The notes beneath the pieces were generated by a model. It was not told where the DNA came from. It did no database searches and saw only the letters and a list, made by a program, of their open reading frames with translations. From Scilla litardierei (lineage: Eukaryota > Streptophyta > Magnoliopsida > Asparagales > Asparagaceae): a stretch of 64,000 bases of DNA. The stretch covers positions 169,594,319 through 169,658,318 of the forward strand of contig CM061140.1 of NCBI GenBank assembly GCA_030789695.1. Reading direction: 5' to 3'. Both the position numbers and the translations under genes were made by a program. How positions within the stretch are numbered: the first letter of the stretch is position 1; the number at the start of each line of letters is the position of its first letter. Shown here one piece after another: positions 45,998-58,327 of this stretch.

Positions 45998-47307
45998 TAG
46001 AAAATGCAACCAATGAAATAAGCGTAAACAAAGGGATTTATCATGGTTCAGCTACCTCGTACCCTAAATTCAGCCTCATGTCCACTCTGTGACAAATTCA
46101 CTTTTCCTCGAATAGTCCAACACGTCCACTTCATCATAAACCGATGAATGGACCAACACGTCTCCATCGAGACCAACACCTCTCCAATGATATCACCTCA
46201 CACTACCTCACACTTGATGTATACAATTTAAAGCACAATAACAACTCCCTAAACCTAGAAAATAAAGCACATGGAAGTGTAGTGTGACTAGGGATGTATG
46301 GTTCTACTCTATAAGATTTAGACTTAGAAGAGTAAAAGAAAGCTTAAAAAGATTGAAGAAAGGAAGATAGAGCTTTGAGGATTTTGGGCTATTTCTCTAT
46401 TTCTCTTTCTTCTTCTTTTTCATTTCATTTCACTAATAATCTTTCCAAAAATGACCCGAGATCATCCACATATATAAGGAGGCCGTGAAAACAGATTAAG
46501 GAAATACACAGAGATACCCTCCTAATGGCTAGAAACAACTAGTTAAAGAGGTTGTAATGGCTAGTACCAGCCAATTAGTTGTCAAGTATTCGACTGGTTA
46601 ATGTACATAGGTCGACTAGTCTAATTAAGCACGTCTATAGGTGCTATTCCTATCTGTCAAAACTAATCGAATGTAGTTCATGTACTAGTCGACTGATGTT
46701 TAACAACCAGACGACTAGTGGCCTTATTCTACAATCAACTAGTCCTCAACCAAACAGATATAGCAATTTTGTATCAGTCTAATCGACTGGGGATCTGATT
46801 AGTCGACTAGTAATCGTAGAAATAGCCAGGATGTTTGGCTATAAAACATAGGGTTTTATGCTCCAGTTAATACTCTATTAATTCTAATTGTTTACATATG
46901 GTTTCATGTGTGTGTGACATCTTCAAGGCATTACATAGAATCTAATGACAAGAATAAAAAGATACAACAAAATACATTGATTGTATCTTCAAGGCATTAC
47001 ATAGAATCTAATGACAAGAATAAAAAGATACAACAAAATACATTGATTGTCTTTATGAACTTGATAATTAGTTGTAGACTTGATTCCTCATCTGTGTGTC
47101 ATTAAGTCCATCCTCTTCAATTCATTGCCTCAGAGTCACACCATCATTTGACATGCTTGCTATAAGATCATTATCTTCTATGATTGAGCAAATCTTGAGC
47201 AAATCACTTGGTCTAATTAAACCAGTCATACTTAATGAAATTCATTATACCACTAAACAATGTTTGCTCATCATCAAAACATGTATTGGTATATCCAATT
47301 CTCAACA
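45998..47307 (-). mobile_element. Copia-like LTR remnant, minus orientation
   Basis: On the minus strand it begins TGTTGAGAATTGG at 47307. It aligns over several hundred bases with the plus-strand LTR that starts at 47541: shared TTTTGATGAT, GGTTTAATTAGA and TCATTAGATT...ATGTAATGCCTTGAAGATGTC stretches. It holds an array of GTCGACTAGT-type palindromes (46590-46815). A 66-bp unit is duplicated perfectly in tandem (46919-46984 and 46985-47050). The left boundary is approximate; no target duplication was found. Confidence 0.65.
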
Positions 47308-47540
47308 CTTACCACTATCACTTTCCAATAAGAAGAAACCTTACACCAACTCATATACACCACATCTTGGTGCAAGTATCAAACACCTCAAACAATCTCG
47401 AGTGAACACCTCTCCTCTTAAGAAAAATCACCTAACACATAAGTGAGAGATACTTACACTTCTTTTGAGTACAATTTACCAATAGCCACGTTGAATCTTG
47501 GGTTGATGAAGTGATACTATAGGTGAGTTGATCTCTAAAT
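47308..47540. other. Spacer between head-to-head LTRs
   Basis: 233 bp with no recognised gene between the 5' tips of two divergent LTR copies. Nothing else identified. Confidence 0.4.
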
Positions 47541-48477
47541 TGTCAAGTATTGGATACCGTAATACATATTTTGATGATAAACAAACATTGGTTTGGGGTC
47601 TAATAAATTTCATTGAGTATAACAGGTTTAATTAGACACCAATTGATTTGTTGAAGATTGCTCAAGCATAGTAGATAACGATCTCAAGCAAAGCTTGGCA
47701 AATGATGATGGCGTGACTCCAAGGCAATGAATAGAAGAGGAAGGTTTTGATGACAAGAAAATGAGAAATCAAGTCTACAAAAAATCAAGAGCTTAAAGAC
47801 TATATATGTAATTTGTTGTATTTTTTATTCTCGTCATTAGATTCATGTAATGCCTTGAAGATGTCACACATACACTAGAAACCATAGGTTATCATTTAGA
47901 ATTGATTGATGATCCAAAACCTAGTTTTCATAGGCCAAAAATCATGTATCTAAAAACTAGTCGACTGCCCATAGTATTGGAGTCGAATTTTGCTCTCAGT
48001 GTTTTAAGCAACCTGCTGGGAGTCGCCTATTATAGTCCCAGTAGTCGACTACTGAGTATACATTAATTAGTCGACTACTGAGCCAGTAGTAGACTATTGA
48101 GTATACAGGAGTCAACTACTGAGCCAGTAGTCGACTACTGAGTATACATGAGTCGACTGCTAACCATGATGGCTGCCTACAATGGCCAAATTTCTGTCCG
48201 TTTTTTCTGACATTGGGAGGGGCTTTGGGGTTTTTCTTGACTAGTTTTCATTTCCTATATAAGTGAATGATCTCATATTATTAGGTAAGGATTCTCGACC
48301 AAAAAAATAGGAAAAAGAAGAAGAAAAGCCCAAAGCCCTCCATAGCTCTTGATTTCTTTCTCCATACATTTCGAGCTATCTTCTACTCTTTCAAGTCCAA
48401 ATGCTTGTAATAATGTTCGTAAACATTTGGAGAAACCACATATAATGCATCATGTTAGAAATAATGTTAGATCAGTT
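47541..48477 (+). mobile_element. Copia-like LTR remnant, plus orientation
   Basis: Starts TGTCAAGTATTGG and is a diverged sister of the minus-strand LTR at 47307. Between 47958 and 48170 it carries at least six AGTCGACTACTG-type palindromes separated by GAGTATACA or GAGCCAGT spacers. The right limit is set by the start of Sirevirus-like sequence and is approximate. Confidence 0.6.
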
Positions 48478-49800
48478 GGAGACTCGCAATCCAGGTGGGC
48501 ATTTCAATCCTCCTTATCCATGTCGTATCTCTCAGCAGCCATTGCCTTAGAAACCGAATGAAGTGGCTGTCTCTTCCGAGGTGATGGATATTACTAGTAA
48601 GGGAGATGATCCTTGCTCCGCTGCTGATGTTTATACTGCTCCGGCTCCAGCCACAATTTCTTGAGGTATCCTTTGGCTTATTATGGCTCAAAGGGGGAGA
48701 ATGTTTTTAATGTTTTTATAGTTGTTGGTGCACTTGCCCGTGCTTAGGTTATGCCAAATAATGCCAAAGGGGGAGATTGTTGGGTTGATTTTCTGTTATT
48801 ATATGTTGGTATTAGTGGCACTCGATCTGGGGTATTCAGGTTGTGAAATCAGAACTGTTTTTGAACATGTTGAGAAGTTATGTTGTGACATTAATCATGA
48901 CATGTGTGATCTGAATGATAGATCGAATGCAAGAATTTTCTTTTGGTTTGCAGATCGGTTTTGCTGATTTCAGATCTGATTTGTAGCCCAAAATCTCGGG
49001 GGATACTGAACTGATTGACAGAATAACAGAATATCTGCTGGAGATTTTTTTTGTTCCTTTTTACCCGAAATAGTTCCTTAAATGATGGGCAGAGATAACT
49101 GATTTAATGTGCAGAATTTTCTGTTTAACTTTCAGATCTATTTTGCTGCTCCTCTCAGATTTGATTTGCTTTCCCAGAATCTTGTTGTAATCTTGGTGAT
49201 TGCTATATTTATTGAGGGAGTATCCGCTCGAGATTTGGTTAAACTATTTACCCGAAATAGTTATATACTTCCTTGATATGTGGGATTACTTGTCCGAAGT
49301 AGTTCCTATATATATGTGCGGAAAATCTGCGTGGGATCTTATTGAACTATTTTACCAAAACATTTCCTAAATTGATGGAGGCCGGTTTATAAGGTGCTCA
49401 TGCGGATTCAACTAGGGCTTATCTCTTTCGTGCAGATTGCTGATCAATATCCGGGGATGGAGGCCGACGGCTATGCACGTAGGGATTGAAGGTAGTTCGA
49501 TCTTGAAGGTTTATGCAAGGGGATCTTGCGCGCAAGGCGATCTTGCGGTGATTACTCCATGGGTTGATTGGGATCACCCATTGCGGTTTGTATTGAGGGG
49601 GGTGTGTTCCTTCAAATGAAATTGCAATATTAGTGATTGTAATCGTTATTTGATATAGTGGAGCAATCTGATTTTCTAGGCATGGCCCCACAGATGTAGG
49701 TGTGTGCACCGAACTGTGTTACCAAGTTTTTGTGTGTTCTTGTGTTTTCCACATATGCTTTCATGGTTTATTTGATTGAGTCCTAGGTACTGACATTTCA
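48478..49800 (+). mobile_element. Second Sirevirus remnant: end of internal region plus 3' LTR
   Basis: Purine tracts CAAAGGGGGAGA at about 48691 and 48762-48776 precede an LTR of 1,023 bp (48778-49800, TGTTGGG to TTTCA). The end of this LTR is clearly related to the Sirevirus LTR at the window start (shared GCCCC-CAGATGTAGGTGTG-GCACCGAACTG and a final GGTACTGA-ATTTCA). The 5' part of the element is missing. The LTR also repeats the word CCCGAAATAGTT three times (49070-49290). Confidence 0.75.
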
Positions 49801-50937
49801 AGAATATTGTGATCGTGAAAATTTGATTATGCCGACTAGAGGTTTAAGTCTAATTCAACCTTGACTTAGACATATCTAACCCATTTTATGAGATCATTGC
49901 TTGGGGACATCTTCATGGTTAAAGAAGGTGACAATTTTCTCAAGATTCCCTTCATCGGTATATTCCATCGGTATGCCATGTATGTCGACCTAGATCTCAA
50001 ACGAATCGAAGACATACGATAATTCCAATAAGTTCCCTTTGCACCGGCAGGATAATAAGATCCTTGCCAAACATAATGGGTCATACTTAATAACACGATC
50101 CGCATAGTCTTGCAGTTTAAAGGTTGCTTCGAACATGTTAGCACCTAATTCTTTAATGGACACATGAAGGCATCACACAACAATCATGGGTTTGCACAAG
50201 GTTTATTTCTCTATGACAAGTTCAGTTACATTTAAAGCCATAATTGCTCTTTTGATGACGCAAAGATCGATAGATTGAAGGGAAGTTGGAGAGATAGTGA
50301 TGGTGGGAGTTAAGCAAAGTGTGGAAATCTTGCAGAAGAGGATAGTGATGGTGGGAGTTAACCATCCGTCAAAGGAAATAATTTAGTTACAAATGTGTAT
50401 GGAATTCGTGTTTATTGGGGATTGATTAGCTCTAAAGTTAGTTGTCTACATTATAGTTTAACACACCCTTCGAAAAAAACTAGTGTTTGGTCAATATTTA
50501 TAGTTTAGCAAAACTATAGTTAGCGACCATCAAAAGTAAGCATTACATACTTTTAGAAAAATATAACAAAATTGGATTTTTATATACTACAAAACTTAAA
50601 AGAGGGAAAGATATATCTGTAAATTGTATCCAATATAATATTTAAATTATGAAATTAAGGTTTAGAGAATTGAAATTGAAACTAGATGCTTGCAAATATC
50701 TAAACAAACTTCAAAGCATCCAACTAGGCATGGCAAAGGGACTATGAAATAAAAAGTTCTGGAAAAGGTTGATGATTATAATAAGTGAAGGATGAATTCT
50801 CCAATGCGCTTGTTAAAAAAGATTTCTCTATTATTTTTTAGTGGTGGTCACTATTGAATTTGATAGTGTATTTATGTTTCCGAACATGAAGATCAAAATA
50901 AACAGTAACAATTATCCAAAAATAATAATAAAGAATA
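49801..50937. other. Unclassified sequence with a possible LINE ORF1 relic
   Basis: No intact gene. On the minus strand, 49880-50130 reads with breaks as a protein resembling the DUF4283 region of plant LINE ORF1 proteins (a VDIHGIPMEYTDE-like stretch). This is a weak call. A 20-odd-base phrase GATAGTGATGGTGGGAGTTA is repeated at about 50293 and 50341. Confidence 0.3.
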
Positions 50938-51060
50938 TGTTATGAGTGGGCTTTTGTAAGCCCACCTGGAGCTCATTTAGGATCAGGGTATCCATCCATT
51001 ATGTAACCTTTTTACTATAAATATGGTACTACTAGTTCAGTAGCAGTCACCTTCATAACA
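50938..51060 (+). repeat. 5' LTR, only 123 bp
   Basis: TGTTATGAGTGGG to CATAACA. A perfect tip hairpin GTGGGCTT-TTGT-AAGCCCAC (50946-50965) and a TATA box TATAAATA (51016-51023) are present. It is unusually short for a plant LTR. Confidence 0.8.
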
Positions 51061-51074
51061 CGTTATCAGCACGA
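51061..51074 (+). other. Primer-binding site, tRNA-Ile anticodon half
   Basis: CGTTATCAGCACGA adjoins the LTR. The first 12 bases are identical to the site at 22928, and the extra GA extends the match to the recalled tRNA-Ile(AAU) anticodon stem. Confidence 0.6.
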
Positions 51075-52559
51075 GAGCTCTGAAAATTTTACGAAGATCC
51101 GATCTTGTGCGGGCGACGAGGAGGAGGTAGATCCACCACGCGCGGTCATCATCGCTAGATCTGGAGGACAGATCTAGAGGTAATCATACATAAAACTCGA
51201 CCTAAACCTATTTATTTCGTAGAATATGTTTAGATCTGCTTATTTTTGGACCAAAACTCAATGTTTAAACAGTAAAAATCAAAGTTTTATAATAAAAACA
51301 TTGATTTCAATAATAAAAATCAAATTTTTACTTAAAAAATTACCTTTTTATTTAAAAAGAGGTATTTTTACTGGAAATGTGCTCTTCTTTTCCCCATCAC
51401 TGCCATCAAATTTTATTGGAAATGTGCTCTTCTTTTCCCCATCCCTGCCATCTAAACCCTCACCGCCGCCGCTGCCGTCGCCGCCGCCGCCGCTCTAAAT
51501 GAAAGGGGGGACCCCCACCACTGCTTTTACCTTGCGACCATCGATGAGAGACCGGGGGGACTGTCGTCCCCCCAGGTGGAGATCGGTGGGACCTGCCACC
51601 CCCCAGGCAGAGATGGGGGGCCTGTCGCCCCCCAGGCAAGAACAGGGGGGCAGCCCCCCCGCCTCCTTTCATGGCCGACTGCCACTCGCAGGGGGGCCAA
51701 CAGCACCTCCCGTCGATTTCTTGATGGGCCGGCAGCCCCATTACCCCTGAAACCATTTCCACTTCCGTGGAAAACGTGCATTTTAGTGGAAAATGGCCCC
51801 GAAGGCCAAAACCCTAAAACGGTAATTTTCACAACCCCGCAGGACAAAAATGCGCACTTGCGCAATTTTCGCAGCCCCGACAGCCAACGATACACGAAAA
51901 ACATTACAAACCCTAATTAGGGGGTTTTGGGACGAATTTTTGAATGCCGAAATTTTTTTGAGACACAGAATAAATTTTTAATCCATACTCACTTTTATTT
52001 TGGTCCTTACATTTCTATAATTTGGATGTTTGAAGCATGCTTAATTTTTACGATATATGTTTAATGCCTGCAACACAATTATATATCTGTGCTTAAATCA
52101 GTTAAATGCATGTTCTATAACTACATGACTGCGATGAATTATAAATGCATGGTGCATATCTGATATTCTGTGACGCATGTTTGATATTTTGTTGTGGTTT
52201 TGGATCAGCTATTTGTCACCATTTATTTTCCTCGCATTTTTTTCCTTTTGAGAGAAATTGTAGTGAGGATTAAATTGTAAAATTCCAAGACTGGCACACG
52301 TTCCAGGAAGAAGAAGACATACTTCCAGAAGATATGGGCCCATTGAGGGTTCCCAAGTTGTATTTTCTTTTTAATGGGACTGTATATGGACTTTTATTTG
52401 TTAGTTGTAAATGGTGACTAGCCGATCTACACAACAAATATCTATGTCTGGATTGCATGATTGCTTATTTTTCAAATATTGAATTGTTTCTCTATTTCCA
52501 GACTATAATTGAAACTAGTTTATTGTGCCTTATATTTCTACACATTCTTTTTGCTACAG
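51075..52559 (+). other. Leader of the gag-less Copia element
   Basis: No gag. A donor-like AGAG|GTAATC lies at 51180, then GCC-repeat DNA (51462-51496), GGGGG-rich blocks (51500-51700) and an AT-rich tail ending in a pyrimidine tract plus CTACAG directly before the ATG at 52560. A direct repeat of 'TGGAAATGTGCTCTTCTTTT' occurs at about 51373 and 51417. Confidence 0.6.
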
Positions 52560-53860
52560 ATGGACAATAAATGCCTAGTGGACATTGCTTCTACGCACAC
52601 AATCATTCGAGACATTAGATTTTTTTCAAAGCATCAATAACTTCGATGGCACCGTAAATACTATTTTCGGACCATCAAGTATAATAAAAGGATCAGGGGG
52701 AGCAAATATTTTGCTCCCCAATAATACACAAATATCAATAAAAGATGCTCTATTCTCTCCAAGCTCGAATAGAAACTTACTAAGTTTCAGAGATATCCTT
52801 CTAAACGGATACCACCTAGAAATAGTGGACAAACATAACAATGAATACTTGTATGTAACGACTCTAAAAATGGTGCTAAAGCCATCATTGAGCGTTTCGA
52901 GTGTCTCCCGTCGGGTCTGTATCATACAACAATTCGAGCAATGGAAGCTAATATAATGGAACACCAGAAGTGCAAAAATCAATCAGAATTCCAACTCTAG
53001 CATAACAGACTCAGACACCCCGGATCGGTAATGATGCACAGCATTATACCCCAGTCACGTGGACATAATTTGAAGAGTCTGAAGTTACTTCAAAATGGTG
53101 ATTTTCCTTGTCATCCTTGTTACAAAGGTAAATTGATTATGAGACCATCGCCATTTAAAGTGGACTCAGAGTCTCCTAGCTTCTTGGAAAGAATACATGA
53201 AGACATTTATGGCCCTATTCACCCCTCAGGTGGCCCATTCCAATACTTTATGGTACTAATAGATGCATCTTCTAAATGGTCATATGTGTGCCTACTGTCC
53301 ACCCGCAACGTAGCCTTTTGCAAAGCTACTGGCACAAATTATTAAGTTGCGGGCATATTTCCCAGACGACCAGATTAAGAAAATACGTCTGGAAAATGCT
53401 GGGGAATTTACATCACAAGTCTTTCTAGACTACTACCAAGCAATTGGCATTGAAGTTAAACATCCAGTAGCTCATGTTCACACGCAGAACGGGTTAGCTG
53501 AATTTCTTATAAAGAGACTACAATGGATCGCATGTCCAGTGCTAATACAATATCAGTTGCCTGTGACTGCATGGGGGCATGCAATCTTTCATGTTGTATA
53601 TTTAATAAGGATAAGACCATCTGGTAGTCAAACTTATTCTTCGATGCAACTCGCATATGGATCTCCACGAAATATCTTTCACTTGAGGACATTTGGATGC
53701 GTGGTCTATATCCCCATTGCACCACCACAGAGGACAAAGATGGGTCCTCAACATCGCCTAGGTATCTACATAGGGTTCGACTCACTATCGATCATTAGAT
53801 ACCTGGAACCCCTAACGGTGGACGCTTTTAAGGCATGCCTAGAAGACTGTGAGTTTGATG
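52560..53860 (+). pseudogene. Copia pol fragment (protease to integrase), frameshifted
   Basis: Homologous to residues 1 to about 430 of the pol at 25914. The protease motif reads DIAST instead of DSAST. The sensible frame changes near a T run at 52620, again between 52956 and 53031, and at 53345-53347. The zinc region and integrase core (LIDASSKWSYVCLLST; THTQNGLAE-like block with a TQNG word) are recognisable. The sequence stops at the foreign LTR beginning TGTAACGCCCC. Reverse transcriptase and RNase H are missing from the window. Confidence 0.88.
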
Positions 53861-54148
53861 TGTAACGCCCCGCTTCCCAAAGGCGATGGAAGCGAGAACG
53901 TTACGAATGTCTGCATGAACTGGAGCGGTAAAGCTCGAGTTCAATAAGCATCTGTGACAACAACATCATAGGGTTCTTGCATGCATTCAGAACAACAGAA
54001 TATTCATATTTACAAAACCACATCCAAAAGTCCGTACACGAAATAAAAGCAAGATGGCCTCAACATGGCCAAATAAACTACAACACGGAAACATACCTGA
54101 CTACAAAGTACTAAAGCAAAACTAAACAACAACAGAACGAGTTTCTAG
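53861..54148 (-). mobile_element. Chromovirus (Del/Tekay)-like LTR, first part
   Basis: Begins TGTAACGCCCCGC, the characteristic end of Del/Tekay-type LTRs, directly inside the Copia pol fragment. The minus orientation is inferred because on that strand the segment reads as the 3' part of such an LTR. It is interrupted at 54148 by a solo LTR and resumes at 55909. Confidence 0.65.
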
Positions 54149-55903
54149 TGTTGAGTATTGGTGTTTCATACCAATGTTATTTTCATGATGATCACAACAT
54201 TATGTTGTTGCTGATGACTCTCTTGTTTAGTCTCATAGTTAACATTTGAAGAATATCATTTTTGGAGACTAAACACTTGGTGTAAGGATGGACATCAAGT
54301 GGAGAAGGGCCAAAGCTTGGACTCAAGGGGTGCCAAAGCTTGGAGATGATGGGGAGCATCAAGGCATCTAGATTGAAGCCATAGACTCTAAGGAAAGCAT
54401 TGTAATCCATGTAATATTTCATTTATTGATTTCTCTCTTTTTGAGTCTAGGTTTAATGTAATTCCTTGATAGATGGTCTACTCATTCATGCATATGCATT
54501 TAACCATCTTAGTGAGTCTTAGGATTATCATAGGATCCAACCTAATAGGCTCATCTTGACCAAAGACTCATTTGGAGTCTCTGGCTCTCCTACAATCGCC
54601 TGCTGAAGGTTTTACAGTCGACTGGGTGATTCCAGTCGCCTGTCGAGCCTTCTACAGTCGACTGTGATGCATTGCTCAAGTCAACTTTTTTTATTGAATC
54701 TACTTGAGCTTTTTGCATCAGTCGACTGCTGTTCAAATTACAGTCGCCTGTATATTTACAGTTGCCTGTGAAATGGTCAACAGTCGTCTGAAAGGCGTAA
54801 GTGCGAATATTGCATCTCTCTGTTTTTCTCCATCCCATGCAACAGTCGACTGATGAAGGATAAACAGTCGACTGTCATTTGTTCTTCAGTCGCCTGTATG
54901 CATACTGGGAGTAAGAGTGCAGCGCTCTGTTTTATTCCATCCCCTGCAGCAGTCGCCTGATGAAGGATATACAGTCGACTATCTGTTTTACAATCGACTG
55001 TGTAGTCTTCTACAATCGACTGTCATGGCTCAGATTATAACCATTGGGATTTATTTAGCCGTTGGACAGCCGACTATCATTTGTTCATCAGTCGACTGTC
55101 AGTGACGTTTCAGCCCTAAAATCTAGCCGTTACAACATTTTGTTTTTGGCTGTTTTCTTGGCTTTTGAGAGTTGATATAAGGTTCCTATATATAGAAGAG
55201 GGCTGAGTTCATTGGAACTTCTTAATGCTATTAAAAATCATTAGAGTTTAAATAAGCCACTCTCAAACTCTCTCATTTCCCTCTTAGAGCTCTAAATCTC
55301 ATTCATGCATTGAAGTCAAGCTCAAGGAAAATCATCCAAGTGCTTTCAAGCTAATCTCATCACTTGGAGATTCTCTTCCATGCCTTGCATTCATCTATGA
55401 GTAAGCATCTCAAGGCATAGGTAAGAGTATTTGTTTTATTTTGTGTTTCTTTGAAACCCTAATTCTCTTTATGGGAATTAGATACTCTCTTTGTGGGAGT
55501 TACTCTCTTTGTGGGAGTTTGGTGTCCTAGTGTAGGGCTAACCCTAATTCTCTGTGTGGGAGTTAGTAATTCTCTGTGTGGGAGTTAGACCCTTGTGTAT
55601 GTTTGGTTTGGTTCTTGTGTTGGACAAAATCCTCTGTGTGAGATATCTCTTTGTGGGATTTGTATTCACTTCTCTTTGTGGGAAATATAGTGAATATTGG
55701 TGTGGCTGGACGTACCCAAGTTTTGGGGAACCACGGTAAATTCGTGTGTTTGCGTTTGATTTTATTGTGGTGATTAATTCCTCTTACATTTATTATTCCG
55801 CATTTACAAGTTTAATTTTAATTACACAATTTATTGCCATTGCACTATTCACCCCCCTCTAGTGTGTTGTTGTTAGTATTGCAAGGGTAAGGCGACCCTT
55901 ACA
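54149..55903 (+). mobile_element. Copia-like solo LTR with CAGTCGACTG array
   Basis: 1,755 bp, TGTTGAGTATTGG to ACCCTTACA, flanked by the perfect 5-bp duplication TCTAG (54144-54148 and 55904-55908). The tip matches the LTRs at 47307 and 47541, and the 3' part has the CTATTCACCCCCCTCTAG-like phrase usual in Copia LTRs. Between 54595 and 55105 it carries about 15 copies of CAGTCG(A/C)CTG. Between 55450 and 55690 the word CTCTNTGTGGGA recurs about eight times. No coding region. Confidence 0.85.
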
Positions 55904-55908
55904 TCTAG

Positions 55909-56904
55909 TCCTCCGCAGGGAGCGACTCTGGGTCAATAAACTCCTGGCTCACTGGGTCAGCCGTCTCAAACAACTCCAGCTCCTGGTACTCTGTCTCGGG
56001 ATCTGACATACATTCCAAAAACATGAATGTATGTCAGCAATGGTCTGGCAAATAAAAGGTGAGATGACCCAAGGCTAGGTGTTCGAAATACTAAAACAGA
56101 TTAAAGGATTTAGCAGTTCTAATGTCACAGTTATACATTTAATTAGAAGCATAGTTATGAACATGGCATGAATTAAAACAAAGCAATTATGAGCATGTCA
56201 GTTTTAAAGTTATAAAGCAAAGCAGTTAAAAATATGGCAATTCTAGTGTGCAAGTGGAGTAACGACAATCAGGTCAAGTTCCATGCATATGTTTTCTATC
56301 ATGCCTAGGGTTCATGCCTTTAAGTCATCGAGAGTGAATCGATTCTTCTCATGGGGGGTATAATCGTGATTGACGCCACCCACCGTATAGGTGGTGCTAT
56401 TGAAGGGGACCCTTTCAGACACGCTTAGTGTCCGCTCAACCCTAACCCCACCCAAATGTTGTACTGGAACATGAGCCAGCCTAATCAATGTGCACGAGTT
56501 TACGAATTCAAGATTTCGCCATCGAGGGCGCAAGTTCACGAATCAAAGTTCTTTCAAGATATTCCATTAATGTCCATTCTACTAAGCAATTTTAATTTAC
56601 CAAAAGATTAAATTCTAACAAGTGTGTGTGCAAGCATGATGCCATATCAAGTATCATCATTTTCATAAATTATGACATTTAACACAAACAAGGAAATTAA
56701 TTGGTTAAAAACATTAAATTTCAATGATTCGCACACTTGCCTGTTTCCGGTGATATCGGGTGTCGAGGGTTCGATTTTACGAGCATTACGCTATGGTACC
56801 ACTCGCTCTCTAGTTTGATCAAACATATTACTGAATTAGGTTCGTCCCAGCATAAACTAAATAATAGTTCGTTTTTATTATGTTTTCTATCCTAGGGTGA
56901 TGTT
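55909..56904 (-). mobile_element. Chromovirus-like LTR, second part
   Basis: Continuation of the LTR that starts at 53861, as shown by the target duplication of the solo LTR lodged in it. No gene; AT-rich, cut at 56904 by the Athila/Tat-like element. Confidence 0.55.
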
Positions 56905-57208
56905 TGATCGGTCCATATTTTACACCTTTTTTCTACATATTTGTATGCCATTTCGGTTGCTCATATTGCGATTTTCACGATTATTCGATGATATCGTGTT
57001 ACTTTTCACTATTTCTTATTTTTGTCGGATTTCAGGAAATATGGAGCGATCGGGAGCAAAAATGAGCTTAAGGGACTTGCACCCACTCCGGAGCGTCACC
57101 CAAGGCTCTTTTGAGGGCTATTCGGTGATGGGAGACATGTGAAAGAAGAAGGAACTCCGTAGGAGCGACGAGGATGAGAAACGGAGAAGATTGGGCATTT
57201 TAGCATGC

Positions 57209-57838
57209 CACTCGGCCGAGTGAAGGAGTCACTCGGCCGAGCAAAGAAGCCCGCTCGGCCGGCCAGATCGGACACGCAGCAGATTGAGTATTAGCGTTCA
57301 CTCGGCCGAGCATCGCCATCCCACTCGGCCGAGCACAGAGACACCACCCGCCCGAGTGGCATCACGACGAAGGCAAGCAAAAATCTCAGACTTACTGGAA
57401 TCCGTCAGGCGATTGAGGGTTTCGACTCGGCCGAGTACCGAATGCCCCGCAGCCGAGTGAGTAAAGCCACTCGGCCGAGCCACCCCCGGAGACAGACCCC
57501 TGAGGACCTTGAAGGTACTGAAATTTTACAGGGTCTATCACTCGGACGAGTAGAGAAGCTCACTCGACCGAGTAGAGAAGTCAACTCGGCCGAGTGATGC
57601 CGAGGACACGCAGCGTCCAGATTTTCAGATAGCCTCCCACTCTTTTGAAATCTGCTATCATTCCAGCAATCAAAGTATTTTTCTCATATTTTTTATGGAT
57701 AGTAGACTTCATGACGGTTCCAACGCCGCCAAGAACGCGCCAATCGGAGGTCGGATGAAATCTGGAGAATTTCTGCAAGTTGACGCTGCAGTGCTAGAAT
57801 TTCCACTCGGCCGGGTCACATGTTCCACTCGGCCGAGT
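57209..57838. repeat. CACTCGGCCGAGTG palindrome array
   Basis: About 14 full or near copies of a 14-bp palindrome (for example 57209-57222, 57230, 57299, 57467, 57582, 57825), with variants changing both halves in places. The array is repeated identically in the 3' LTR except for one A/G change. Confidence 0.85.
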
Positions 57839-58327
57839 GCGGCCTGGGCCCAGATTTTAAGTTGCGGTTTGGGCTATTTTTGGGCATGAATTTGAGTGGT
57901 TTTCTAGGGTTTCTTGCTAGGGTTTTGGGAGAGTATTTAAGGGGTTTGTAGCCACCATTAGAGGGGGATCCCCATTATGTTTTCTTAGCCCCCATATGTT
58001 TTTCTTAGGATTATTTTAGAGGTTAGGCCATGCCCTAGGCCCCCTCTTGGATCTAAAAGCTTGTATTTTGGATTGAAGATCTTCATCAAGCTAAGTATTT
58101 TCTTCTTTTTATTTGAATCTTTGTTTTTCTATCTTTTTTGTATGCAAGCAATGAATTCTATTGATTCTCATATCCTTGTTGCTATGCTAGAGTAGATTTG
58201 TTGTTCTAGGGTTTGGGGATGAACCCTATGGATCTAATTTCATATTTGTGATGAATGAATTTCCAAATTGCTAGAATTGCTAGGAGATTAGGTTGTGATT
58301 GATTTACTACGGATAGCTAGGGATTTC

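Larger units (their letters stand above)
50938..53860 (+). mobile_element. Gag-less relative of the 22.7-kb Copia element, truncated
   Basis: A 123-bp LTR (50938-51060), a primer site of the same unusual type, a leader with the same AGAG|GTAAT donor, and a pol homologous to that at 25914. The gag gene is absent: leader homology near 52380 passes to the pol acceptor and ATG at 52560. Pol is broken by frameshifts and ends where a chromovirus-like LTR inserted at 53861. Confidence 0.85.

Noticed and set aside
51460..51904. Overlapping ORFs of 100-125 codons on both strands
   Set aside because: They come from GCC repeats and G-rich blocks in the leader of the gag-less Copia element.
56750..56790. 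GGTTCGATTT-like phrase resembling a tRNA T arm
   Set aside because: No matching acceptor, D or anticodon arms nearby.
57298..57483. Short minus-strand ORF (61 codons) repeated identically at 63290-63475
   Set aside because: It is duplicated only because it lies in both LTRs and overlaps the palindrome array; no protein-like composition or conserved domain.
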